Of a stretch of DNA of 64,000 nt, positions 45,713 through 55,051 are shown one piece after another. The notes below the pieces were generated by a model, which saw only the letters and a program-made list of their open reading frames with translations, was not told the origin of the DNA and searched no databases. The stretch's first letter is position 1; each line of letters begins with the position of its first letter. The stretch is from NCBI RefSeq assembly GCF_040958095.1, contig NC_091228.1, positions 12,453,964 through 12,517,963 of the forward strand. Direction: 5' to 3'. The position numbers were made by a program, and so were the translations under genes. Origin of the DNA: Procambarus clarkii. Lineage: Eukaryota; Arthropoda; Malacostraca; Decapoda; Cambaridae.

Positions 45713-48362
45713 AAGTAAATAATCTTTATGTGATAATATCTATGATAAAATCAATTTGAGCAATGCGGCAGAGTGAAGAACTCCATTACCAGCCTGAGTG
45801 CATAGGGATTATCCTTTACCCCTGCCAGAGTGCATGGCAGATTATCCATAGGTAATGGATAATCCGCATGCACTCTGGCTGGGGAGATGAGGCTGCAGAG
45901 TTGGGGAGCTTCATGCTCTCCTCTGCAGGCTGAGGTTCTGTTCTTTGGTCACTGGTGGGCGGTTTGTTCGGTTGTTGTCTTCTACTTCTCTGGCCAAGAA
46001 TGATTCAGGTGGTTCCCGGAGGGGTCCCGAGATGACTGATGCCTGGCAGGTCTTCGTGCTCCCGATTCTGCCTCGTGGGTGCTATGTTGGCAGACCCCAC
46101 TCCCTGGGTATCCCGTTCTTTGTGTCAGGAAAGCTAAGCAGCTTGTGGTCTGCCCTCAGGCCTCTGATATTCGTAAATATGCAACTTTGGCTGCAGTTTT
46201 TTCTTTAAAAATGTCGAGGACTTTGGGGCTTAGAGGTTTACATGGTTTAACCGGGTCTTGTGGGCCCAACACAGTGGGCTCAGTATCCAAGAACAGCGCC
46301 GAATCAACGTCATCAACGTTTAATTTACTTTGATAATGCTGATGCATCGTCGAACCAGCACCACTCTTGGATATTGTGCTCACTGGGGATTTGGTGAAAG
46401 TTCCTGGTCCCAGTCGGTCTTGTTTGACCTAAGACCTGCCGTTTCTCCTCATCCTCCCTGATTAGTTCCTTGTTTGCCTTCTGCTCTTTAGTTAGCTTCA
46501 AGAAGCCATGAAGCGGCTCCTCCCACAAAACTATCATTGAATATAATAAAACGCCTCGTTCTGGTGGCTCCCAGACTCCATCCCTGCCAGGTTAGTCAGT
46601 TCCTTGTGCATCACTCCGAACTGACCTGCAACAGGCTCTTGGCAGAGGCTTCGAGCCGATTGGTGCCGGCCATAAGTATTAACGGGCGTGAGCTAGTTTT
46701 GAGTGAACAAATTGTTTGGAATGAATAGTTTGGCAGGTTTGATGCTTCATTTCCCATGAACTCTGCAGTTGTCTGTCAAGCTTGACTGACTTTCTGGATG
46801 GATTCCTCAGTGAGGATGTTGACAAGTCACCTGCTTCTTGCACCTCACTCAAGAGGCCAGGTTCTGGCTTTGATCTCCATATAACATCTGATTTTTCTAT
46901 CTACTCTGTGATTGTGAAAAAGTAAAGCAAAGTAAGGAAGAAAGGAGGGGATAAGGTTGGATAACATGGATAAAGTTGAGGGGGGAACTAAGGTAGAGAG
47001 AAGCGAGTGGGGATAGAAAACGGGGAGCGAACTGGAAGAGTGGAGGTAGGAGGAATGAAGGAAGTAGGAGGGGGAAGGAAGGAGGGATAAGAAGGAGTAG
47101 GGAGAGTAGACAAGACTGTTATTCTGTTATACTATCTATGATGTTATACTATACTGATATTCTAAGATGTTCTGATGTTTGCTGCCACCACCTGTCATTG
47201 AAACTAAATATAAATTCCACTTAAACAATGTGACAGGAGTACTGTTTAATTTATCACTTTCTAAATAAATTCCTAAGTAAACCCGACTGGTTAAGTGAGG
47301 CGAGGTGGCGCGCGAGCTCCTCTCATCAAGCCACACCTTCCCTCACTCACCTCACGGTGCCCTCACTCTCGTTCCTACCTTGTTCATCTCGTTATTTCTC
47401 TAGTCTTAACTCTTACTTGAGGGGACATTGGTTCAAAGAGAGGACTGAACAAAAGTCAAGCTTGTTATTCTACACATAGAAATTTATCGAATCAAATTAT
47501 TTAAAATTATTTCAATTTACAGCAATTGATATTTAACATTTTAACATCCAATTATTTAACATAATATTGACCAAATTAAAAAAGGAAGGGGGGGGGGTCA
47601 CCCACTCCATGCACGCCCACACCATACATGGCTAAATGGTTTAGACTCTACTAGCTTGTCACCACTAAGACACACTTCTGGTTTAAGACAATGCATAACT
47701 GAACTCTTACCTCACTAACAAGTTCACCCAGGGGTGGGTGATGGCTAATCACCAGCCCGGATGGAGGAGCTGCTTGGATGTACTCACCCTTACAAAGGTT
47801 CCACTCTCACTGCTCAACCACCTCGCTGGCCGAGCCAGGGGCGGGTACTCTCGCAAGCCAGAACATGGCTTCTTGGTTGAAAGTACTGCTGTCAGCAAAG
47901 CTGTGCAGGCTCACCTCACCAACTACCACCTCGCTCTCGACTAACACGCACACACGTATACACTCACACACAATTACAACTCACAATTATACGTGCAAGA
48001 GTGCAAAATACTTGCACTGTTACATAAGTGCAAAATACTTGCACTGTTACATCCAGCAGGCCAAAGACCACTTGGGCTCCAACAGAAAAGAGAAATTTCA
48101 TTACATTTAGCACTTTTTTCTAGATTTTTATCCCTTTTTTGCAAAAAGAAACTCGTAAAAGATAAAATAGAAAATTTTAAGAATAGTGAATAAGGGTAAA
48201 CCAGAACCTAGAGATTAGCACACTCCAAGAGATACACTTAATTGCTTAATTCATCCAATACAATCATAATAACTTTGTAATAGTTCTTCATAAACTAGCT
48301 AAACAGTATGCTAGTATAAATAGAACGAGATGGTTTAAATACTTTCCTATAATCGTTTTCAG
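45713..48362. other. 2.6-kb intronic stretch, no host gene
   Basis: No exon found. At about 46080-46230 the + strand reads LVVCPQASDIRKYATLAAVF, which resembles the catalytic Arg motif of a DIRS-type tyrosine recombinase, but in a broken context. A purine-rich block is at about 46920-47110 and a C/G run at 47588-47598. 48000-48050 holds two copies of gtgcaaaatacttgcactgt. Confidence 0.45.
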
Positions 48363-48445
48363 AGACTCACTGATAAAACCCATCACAGTGGAGGCCGAGG
48401 GGTTCCTGAGAGAGAAGAGCTGGAGCAAGTACATCTGCTCTAAAG
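48363..48445 (+). CDS. A2M: A2M exon h (KPITVEAEG segment)
   Basis: 83 nt encoding DSLIKPITVEAEGFLREKSW and then SKYICSK, with split codons at both ends (phase 2 in, phase 1 out). The acceptor is atcgttttcag and the donor GTAAGG is at 48446. It matches the RKD-x-IKPLLVEPEG...C segment of alpha-2-macroglobulins, in the CUB region before the thioester domain. Confidence 0.92.
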
Positions 48446-48486
48446 GTAAGGATTTACCATCATTGTTGTGTAGCCGTGTACCTCCC

Positions 48487-48975
48487 TCGGTGATCAGTGT
48501 GACTGTCACCCTCAGTGATCAGTGTGACTGTCACCCTCAGTGATCAGTGTGACTGTCACCCTCAGTGATCAGTGTGACTGTCACCCTCAGTGATCAGTGT
48601 GACTGTCACCCTCAGTGATCAGTGTGACTGTCACCCTCAGTGATCAGTGTGACTGTCACCCTCAGTGATCAGTGTGACTGTCACCCTCAGTGATCAGTGT
48701 GACTGTCACCCTCAGTGATCAGTGTGACTGTCACCCTCAGTGGTCAGTGTGACTGTCACCCTCAGTGATCAGTGTGACTGTCACCCTCAGTGATCAGTGT
48801 GACTGTCACCCTCAGTGATCAGTGTGACTGTCACCCTCAGTGATCAGTGTGACTGTCACCCTCAGTGATCAGTGTGACTGTCACCCTCAGTGATCAGTGT
48901 GTCTGTCACCCTCAGTGATCAGTGTGACTGTCACCCTCAGTGATCAGTGTGACTGTCACCCTCAGTGATCAGTCA
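48487..48975. repeat. 24-bp minisatellite, about 20 near-identical copies
   Basis: The unit is cctcagtgatcagtgtgact plus gtca, with only two variant copies seen (tggtcag; gtgtctgtc). It begins about 40 bp behind the donor of the previous exon. The right edge runs into an inverted half-unit (cactgagggtgacagacact), which can pair with the array. Confidence 0.95.
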
Positions 48976-50080
48976 CTGAGGGTGACAGACACTGAGACTG
49001 TCAACACTCGGCTCGTTACTTAAGCTCTAGGCCCAACTCTACATTGGTGCTTCACGCGGCTAACGACCAGATCATTTTGCATGATCATATGCCATCAGTC
49101 CCATCTCTCTCTTACACTAGACTCGGTGAGATGTTTGGTGATATTGACCTTGTCATTATACTGATAACGATAATTAATAATAATAAACAGATAAATCACA
49201 CTAATGTGATATATATCAGAGACTATCACCTGGAGCTGTTTAGTGACTGGTGACCAAGGCGCTGTCAGCCGCTTACTCCACCGCGGTACAGTGGTAAGGT
49301 CAGGCGTCGGCAGCTCACAGGCAAGGAAAAGGTGGTAGAAGAAGAATGCTTGAACAATGGGTAGAAGAAGGATGCTTAAATAGGGTACTGGAGAGAGGGG
49401 GAGATTGGAAAAGGTGTACAGGAGAGAAGGGGGGATCAACGGGGAGAAAGTTTGACATGGGAGGAGATGGGAAGAAAAGACGGGACAGGGGAAGCAAGAT
49501 GAGAAGGGGAAGATTCGGAGATAGGGGCGAGGGAGACCCGAGCACAGCCGGGTATCCTCCTTTAGTATATCTGTAAAAGAGAATGTCTGCTTGTTAGTCT
49601 ATCTTCGGTTGGAGGCGATGGTTGTAATTAGCCTCATTCAACTTTCCATGGTGAATTGTTATTGTATGGTAATCGTCAAAGGTGGATGCATTCGACCCCT
49701 CATGCCCCTCTTTAAGTTGGATTGGCTCCTATTGCTACAAAGACCGACTCTAAGGACAATCAACCCAATATTATTAATTTCATAGTTTGCTCACAAGCAG
49801 ATTTCTCGGCTGTTACTGGATGGAGGGAGGTAGGATGGGAATGACAGAGAATTAGGGAGTTGGAGTGAGGAGGAGGGGTGGGGGGGGGGAGAGAGACCCG
49901 GACATCGCTGGGTACCACATCTAGAGTTATATATGCTGTCCTCACACTGCTCTACCAAAATTTTGTTTCAGTGCTAGCCATTATTTTTGTATTAGAAATG
50001 ACCTACACAAGACTTGTTTTAGGAAATACTCATTGTATATTGTTTAGATATTTGGTGAAGTATATTTGTTGTTGTTGCAG
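48976..50080. other. intronic sequence with two possible Helitron-like 3' ends
   Basis: No exon found. Two purine-rich blocks each end in a GC hairpin followed by a short spacer and TAG: acccgagcacagccgggt at 49536-49553 then TTAG at 49562, and acccggacatcgctgggt at 49896-49913 then CTAG at 49921. This resembles the hairpin-CTRR end of Helitrons. A weak tRNA-like string (ggtacagtggtaaggtc) is at about 49283. Confidence 0.4.
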
Positions 50081-50202
50081 ACTTTGAGACTGGCGAGGAC
50101 TCGCTGGAGGCGTGGGAGCTGGAGACCCCACAGGTCATGGTGGAGGGGTCAGAGCGAGGCTGGGTCACGGCCGTCGGTGACCTCATCGCTCTCACACTCG
50201 AG
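50081..50202 (+). CDS. A2M: A2M exon i (segment before the thioester domain)
   Basis: 122 nt, visible residues 420-460. It reads FETGEDSLEAWELETPQVMV and ERGWVTAVGDLIALTLE. It matches the family segment ending V-x-GD-x-L that leads into the thioester exon. The acceptor is gttgttgcag and the donor GTACTC is at 50203. It takes two bases to finish a codon and ends in phase 0. A short actc repeat follows the donor. Confidence 0.9.
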
Positions 50203-50861
50203 GTACTCACTCACTCACTCACTCATGTTCTCTGTGATAGTTATGTGTAAACCTTAAACCATACAGACTATCTTGTTGAGAGATCAGTGTAACAAGGTGA
50301 GCAATATCCCCCCATATGTTGGTTACATACTAACATGCATCAGAGTAAACATTAGTGCAGCTCAATACCATTGTCAGGTAAGATATTTTGGGCTCTCATA
50401 TCACCTGTTTGGGCGTCATGATATCTTTATATACACTAATTGATTAAAATAAAAATTATATGCCTTATCGACTTTCATGCTGGATACTATAGAACAATTA
50501 ATGCTCCATTCTCTATTTTTATAAAATTTTGTGGTGTCCTTTCTTTGAAGTTAAGTAAATTAATGAAACAATTATTTTTCAAATATTTAGAACAATAATT
50601 CAATCTCCGTTTAAATATCATCTTATATAGTTCTTATAGTAGTCATTTTAAATATAATTTTCCTTCTGATTTGACATCACAAGAAATTATTACACTGTAA
50701 TTTCTTGTGAAGTGAAAGAGACTTGCTGATGACACTAATAATAAAGTGTTGCATGCACTTTACATACACCGTGTTGCATGCATACAACGGTGGATGCTTG
50801 GTGCATGTGCAACGGCTTCTTAACACATTATAACCCAGAATATTTCCATAATTCCTTGAAG
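50203..50861. other. intron, AT-rich
   Basis: No gene or clear repeat seen apart from (actc)n at the left edge and a short inverted pair acaagaaattatta / taatttcttgt near 50680-50710. Confidence 0.55.
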
Positions 50862-51012
50862 AATTTGGGGAGCCTGATCCGGATGCCGTACGGGTGTGGG
50901 GAGCAGAACATGATCAACTTCGTGCCCAACATCTTCATCATGCAGTACCTGAAGGCCTCCAACCAGACCACCCCGGAGACCACCAGGAGGCTCCTCACCT
51001 ACATGAAGACCG
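50862..51012 (+). CDS. A2M: A2M exon j (thioester site GCGEQ)
   Basis: 151 nt, visible residues 461-510. It reads NLGSLIRMPYGCGEQNMINF, then VPNIFIMQYLKASNQTTPET and LLTYMKTG. GCGEQ at 50892-50906 is the internal beta-cysteinyl-gamma-glutamyl thioester site: the Cys and Gln side chains form the bond that attaches the activated protein to targets. All thioester residues are intact, so the chemistry should work. NQT is a possible N-glycosylation site. The acceptor before 50862 is tccttgaag, with a poor pyrimidine tract. The donor GTAACC is at 51013. Confidence 0.95.
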
Positions 51013-51484
51013 GTAACCTCATTATTATCTCTATCTATGTAAGGACAGTTAGCCAATATTTCTGGCTATGGTCGGTCTGAGGTCTGACAACGTGGGTGAT
51101 GACTGGTCAGTACCTGCTGTCCCTGAAGCTAAGTAATGTTGTTGTTGTTTTAGATTCAGCTACTCGGAACAAAAGTTCCAAGCAGCACGGACTATGGTGA
51201 GCCCATATTAGTCATCAAAACTACGGCCCACAATGGTTCCTGGACGTGCCCATGTTTATAACCTGAGTTAATGCTAAACGCGTTAGTTTACTGTGAACAA
51301 GTGTGGGCCGGAGTTTACATGTGCTTCAGAACAACTCTGGCTGCCTCGTCAGCAAACTCTAACAATGTGGTATACGTCTCTTATTGATATCGTCGTCAGG
51401 CAGAGAGCCCGTACTTGGGTTTATTCCAGGTCCCCCGTAGTCAACTATAGCTAACCCTGGTGGCTCTACTACACTTTAGAAACT
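51013..51484. other. intron with an interspersed repeat piece
   Basis: At about 51150-51215 gttgttgttgttttagattc followed by agctactcggaac looks like a repeat I recall from many decapod sequences. The rest is unassigned. Confidence 0.4.
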
Positions 51485-51715
51485 CTCGAGTACCTATTTA
51501 CTGCTAGGTGAGTACCTACTTACTGCTAGGTGAGTATCTATTTACTGCTAGGTGAGTATCTATTTACTGCTAGGTGAGTACCTAATTACTGCTAGATGAG
51601 TATCTATTTACCCTAGGTGAGTACCTATTTACTGCTAGGTGAGTACCTAATTACTGCTAGGTGAGTATCTATTTACTGCTAGGTGACTATCTATTTAATG
51701 CTAGGTGAGTGGATT
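51485..51715. repeat. 22-bp minisatellite, about 10 copies, SINE-derived
   Basis: The unit is ctatttactgctaggtgagt plus ac. The segment gtacctatttactgctaggt is the reverse complement of the body of the SINE at 39171-39460, and the same segment sits at the edge of the antisense SINE that follows. Each unit carries tag|gtgagta, a good match to the 5' splice site consensus. Confidence 0.9.
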
Positions 51716-51845
51716 TAGGTGGATTTACACCTATTTACTGCTAGGTAAACATCGTGCGCAGGGAAAAAATGTCCAACCGTTTCTGTCCGACCTAGAGAAT
51801 AAATCCCGAGGTTATTAACCAAATACGTAGACCACTGTGCTAACA
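51716..51845 (-). mobile_element. tRNA-derived SINE (family 4), antisense
   Basis: On the minus strand it begins gttagcacagtggtctacg, a tRNA-like box A region. It runs through a body to tttacctagcagtaaatagg, the same core as the SINE at 39171. The 22-bp array next to it looks like an expansion of that core. Confidence 0.65.
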
Positions 51846-51869
51846 ATAAGCATTTGAAACTACACGAAC

Positions 51870-52065
51870 CAAACTAAGGAAGGGAATTATCAGGAGACAG
51901 CGCCAAGTCATCACGACTATATAGCACTTGGAAGGGGTCAGGATAAGGATTTGGAATGGGACAAGGGAAAGGAATGGTGCCCAACCAATTGGACAGTTGG
52001 GGATTGAACGCCGACCTGCATGAAGCGAGAACGTCACTCTACCGTCCAGCCCAAGTGGTTGGGTA
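51870..52065 (-). mobile_element. tRNA-derived SINE (family 5), antisense
   Basis: On the minus strand: acccaaccacttgggctgga, then cggtagagtgacg (box A-like), catgcaggtcggcgttcaat (box B-like), and a body with ttggttgggcaccattcctt and cttatcctgacccc. I recall this as a common decapod SINE family. The head is diverged and not a functional tRNA. Confidence 0.75.
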
Positions 52066-52199
52066 CCAAACTAAAGAGGTATATGCTAATTATCACAATG
52101 ATTATAATTGATAAAATACCTTTAAAACGCCGAAATTTGTACTCTACTGTCGATGGCATCCAGAGTGTGGAACACCGCGGGGACCAGATGCCGGGTTAC

Positions 52200-52410
52200 C
52201 ACTTGATTGGTATCTGGCTGGCTCACCGTTACAGCTGGCTCATTGTTACAGCTGGCTCAGTTAGAGCTGGCTCAACGTTACAGTTGGCTCACCGTTGCAG
52301 TTGGCTCAGTTACAGCTGGCTCACCGTTGCAGCTAGCACAAAGGTACAGCTTGCTCACCGTTACAGCTGGTAGGCAGTGGCAGCTGTAACGGTGGCAGCT
52401 GGCTCATCGT
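52200..52410. repeat. short-unit array, about 17-bp unit (cagctggctcaccgtta)
   Basis: About 12 imperfect copies of a unit around agctggctcaccgttac, the last ones rearranged. It lies within the intron 51013-53642. Confidence 0.85.
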
Positions 52411-52429
52411 TACTGGAAATTATAATAGA

Positions 52430-53400
52430 GTGTGGAAGTAGGCTACAAGGCAGAAACAGCTTTAGAAGAGAAATTTCAAGATTTACATATCGTAAAAAAT
52501 ATGGTGAAGTCCAAGCTCTTATAATGGTAGATTTTAATCACTACTCATTGGATTTTGGGTAAATCCAAAATCACTAGCCGAAGAGGAACAATTTCTTGGC
52601 CTGGTACAAGACTCATATTTTTTATTCAGCACGTGGTAGAGCCCACACGAGGCAGCAACACTCTGGACCTTGTGCTAACACCAGAGGAGGTCGTGGTCGA
52701 TCAAACTCAGCAAGAGGAGAAGCTCGCCCCGTAATATTCTAAGATAGAACACAATTATAGAAACCCATATAAAGGTCTGGAACGATGAGGTTCTAGACTG
52801 CTTTCGAGGAGTTCCTGTATGATGCAGTTCCTGTATCACAGAATGATACAGAAACTGCAAAATATCTCTTGGTAGTCAGAGACGTGGAAGCTTCGTGGGG
52901 AAATTTAAAAAATTTAACACTGAGCTTGGATCTGAGTGAGTACCAAGAAGGAAAAGTAAAAGGAGGAGGAGGTGGATGACGGGTTGTCACCAGTGCTATA
53001 ACAGCAAGGCAAAACCTCTGAAAGAATTAAGAGTCCACCAGGAGGCACACGGGTTCACACATATAGAAGGTCATTTATTTCTCTGCTCAGGGCACAAGAA
53101 CAGGTAAAAGGAACTATGAAAGAAAACTTGCTCAAAATATAATGAAAGGTCCAAAGTATATTTATGCCCACCAGAGAAGTAGAATAAAGACAAAAGACTC
53201 GATAGGACCCTTCGAAGATAAGTCCAACCAAATTTCAATTAATGATAAAAAGGCAGCCAACGTATATGAATACTTTACATCAGTGTTCACACTAGAAAGA
53301 TTAGACAATTTAAAAAATAAAAACAGATGTTTTAAGCAGAGGAAGAAAATGAATTAAGCAATATTCCCATAACGTGCAAAACAATCAGGAAGACCGTCGA
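52430..53400 (+). mobile_element. degraded LINE fragment (endonuclease and linker region)
   Basis: Broken frames read EEQFLGLVQDSYF, then QHVVEPTRGSNTLDLVLTPE (endonuclease end), and later KAANVYEYFTSVFT with HQRSRIKTKDSIGP, the linker before the reverse transcriptase in CR1/L2-type LINEs. It is more decayed than the CR1-like copies at 40841 and 55052, and probably another family. Confidence 0.72.
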
Positions 53401-53642
53401 AATACCCGTCGAAGTCCTGGGTAAATACTGGTATGGAAACATGTTTGTTGATTTGTGTTACAAATTTCGGGATACCGTAACAGACGTGTAGATCACTTAA
53501 TTGTTTCTAGTGCAGGTGAGACATGTATATGGCTATTGGCTTTCTGTTGTTTCTTTAATTTTTATAATTTTGTTATAAGAGCGTGTTGTAGCGACTAGTT
53601 AATGTATTAGTTGGCGATAATTACATTAGTGGCTGCCTGCAG

Positions 53643-53776
53643 GGTACCAACGGGAGCTCCTCTACCGTAGAGGTGACGGCTCCTTCAGCGCCTTCGGCAA
53701 CGCTGACGACTCCGGCTCCACCTGGTTGTCGGCCTTCGTCCTCAAGTCCTTCAGCCAGGCCCAACAGTTTATTGTG
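53643..53776 (+). CDS. A2M: A2M exon k (thioester domain)
   Basis: 134 nt, visible residues 511-555. It reads [20 protein letters not shown], then [20 protein letters not shown]. The TWL-[ST]-AFVLK-F-QA motif is characteristic of the alpha-helical thioester domain, following GCGEQ at the usual distance. The acceptor is ggctgcctgcag and the donor GTGAGT is at 53777. The exon end plus donor is repeated 153 bp downstream. Confidence 0.95.
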
Positions 53777-54050
53777 GTGAGTGGACCTCCTCTTGCTGTG
53801 TTTTACATTATTCTACACTCAAGCATTCATTCTAAGCCAATTGTTTCACGCCAAGCTAACTTGAACTTCCTAGTGTAAATGGCGGTCAACAGACGGAGCC
53901 CAACAGACGGAGCCCAACAGTTTATTGTGGTGAGTGGACCTCCTCTTGCTGTGTTTTACATTACTCTACACTCAAGCATTCATTCTAAGCCAATTGTTTC
54001 ACGCCAAGCTAACTTGAACTTCCTAGTGTAAATGGCGGTCAACAGTCGGA
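53762..54050. repeat. 153-bp duplication including an exon end and splice donor
   Basis: caacagtttattgtg|gtgagt at 53762-53782 recurs at 53915-53935, and the downstream sequence (ggacctcctcttgctgtgtt ...) continues in both copies up to about 54049 with rare differences. The second copy carries an intact decoy donor. Read-through to it would hit TAA at 53876 in the A2M frame. Confidence 0.92.
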
Positions 54051-54640
54051 GCCCAGCAGACGGAGCCCAACAGACGGAGCCCAACAGACGGAGCCCAACA
54101 GACGGAGCCCAACAGACAGAGCCCAACAGACGGAGCCCAACAGACGGAGCACAACAGACGGAGCCCAACAGACGGAGTCCAACAGACGGATCCCAACAGA
54201 CACATCCCAACAGACGCATCCCAACAGACGGAGCCCAACAGACGGAGTCCAACAGACGCATCCCAACAGATGGAGTCCAACAGACGGATCCCAACAGACA
54301 CATCCCAACAGACGCATCCCAACAGACGCATCCCAACAGACGGAGCCCAACAGACGCATCCCAACAGATGGAGTCCAACAGACGGAGTCCAACAGACGGA
54401 GCCCAACAGACGGAGCCCAACAGACGGAGTCCAACAGACAGATCCCAACAGACGGAGTCCAACAGACGGAGCCCAACAGACGGAGTCCAACAGACGGAGC
54501 CCAACAGACGGAGCCCAACAGACGGAGTCCAACAGACGGAGCCCAACAGACGGAACCCAACAGACGGAGCCCAACTGACGGAGTCCAACAGACGGAGCCC
54601 AACAGACGGAGCCAAACAGACGGATCCCAACAGACGGAGC
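54050..54640. repeat. 14-bp minisatellite, about 42 copies
   Basis: The unit is cggagcccaacaga, with variants ggatcc, gcatcc and gagtcc. It already appears as two to three units between the two copies of the 153-bp duplication. The gcccaacag half of the unit matches the A2M exon end (ggcccaacagttt). The ORFs across it are repeat products. Confidence 0.95.
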
Positions 54641-54995
54641 CCCAGGAGTTTGACTGTTTTGGGTGCAGGGGTGAAGTTTTGTACGTTCGACCACTGCTTC
54701 TATAAGTACAACACAATTGTTAATATCGGATTGTATTTCCACACCCTAAGCACCCTAAAGCGATGAGACCAATTCATTACTATTGGCTGAACTATCAGTA
54801 CAATAATCTAGCAATATCCTCATCACAAATGCGGCCACTGGGACAGGTAGACTGATCGTATTGCTCATGACGGCTGAGAAGGTTCTGAGGCAAGACTGAT
54901 CTTTTGAAATGCTGGCAGTAGGTCACTAGAGACCTGTGTTGTTAACAATAATAAACATTTTATCTACTGAATGGATTTCCGGATTGCCAGATGTT
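54641..54995. other. intronic sequence, nothing recognised
   Basis: No gene or repeat identified between the 14-bp and the 20-bp arrays. Confidence 0.5.
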
Positions 54996-55051
54996 TAGGT
55001 CGATACCCAGCCCACACACCTGATACCCAGCCCACACACCTAATACCTAGC

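Noticed and set aside
50778..50861. Upstream extension of the thioester exon from the ATG at 50778
   Set aside because: The frame is open but does not match the family, and phase 0 from the exon at 50081-50202 joins cleanly at 50862.
54023..54766. ORFs on both strands over the 14-bp array (PTDGAQQTEPNRRS type and its complement)
   Set aside because: Fourteen bases cycle through three frames without stops; no start context or similarity supports a gene.
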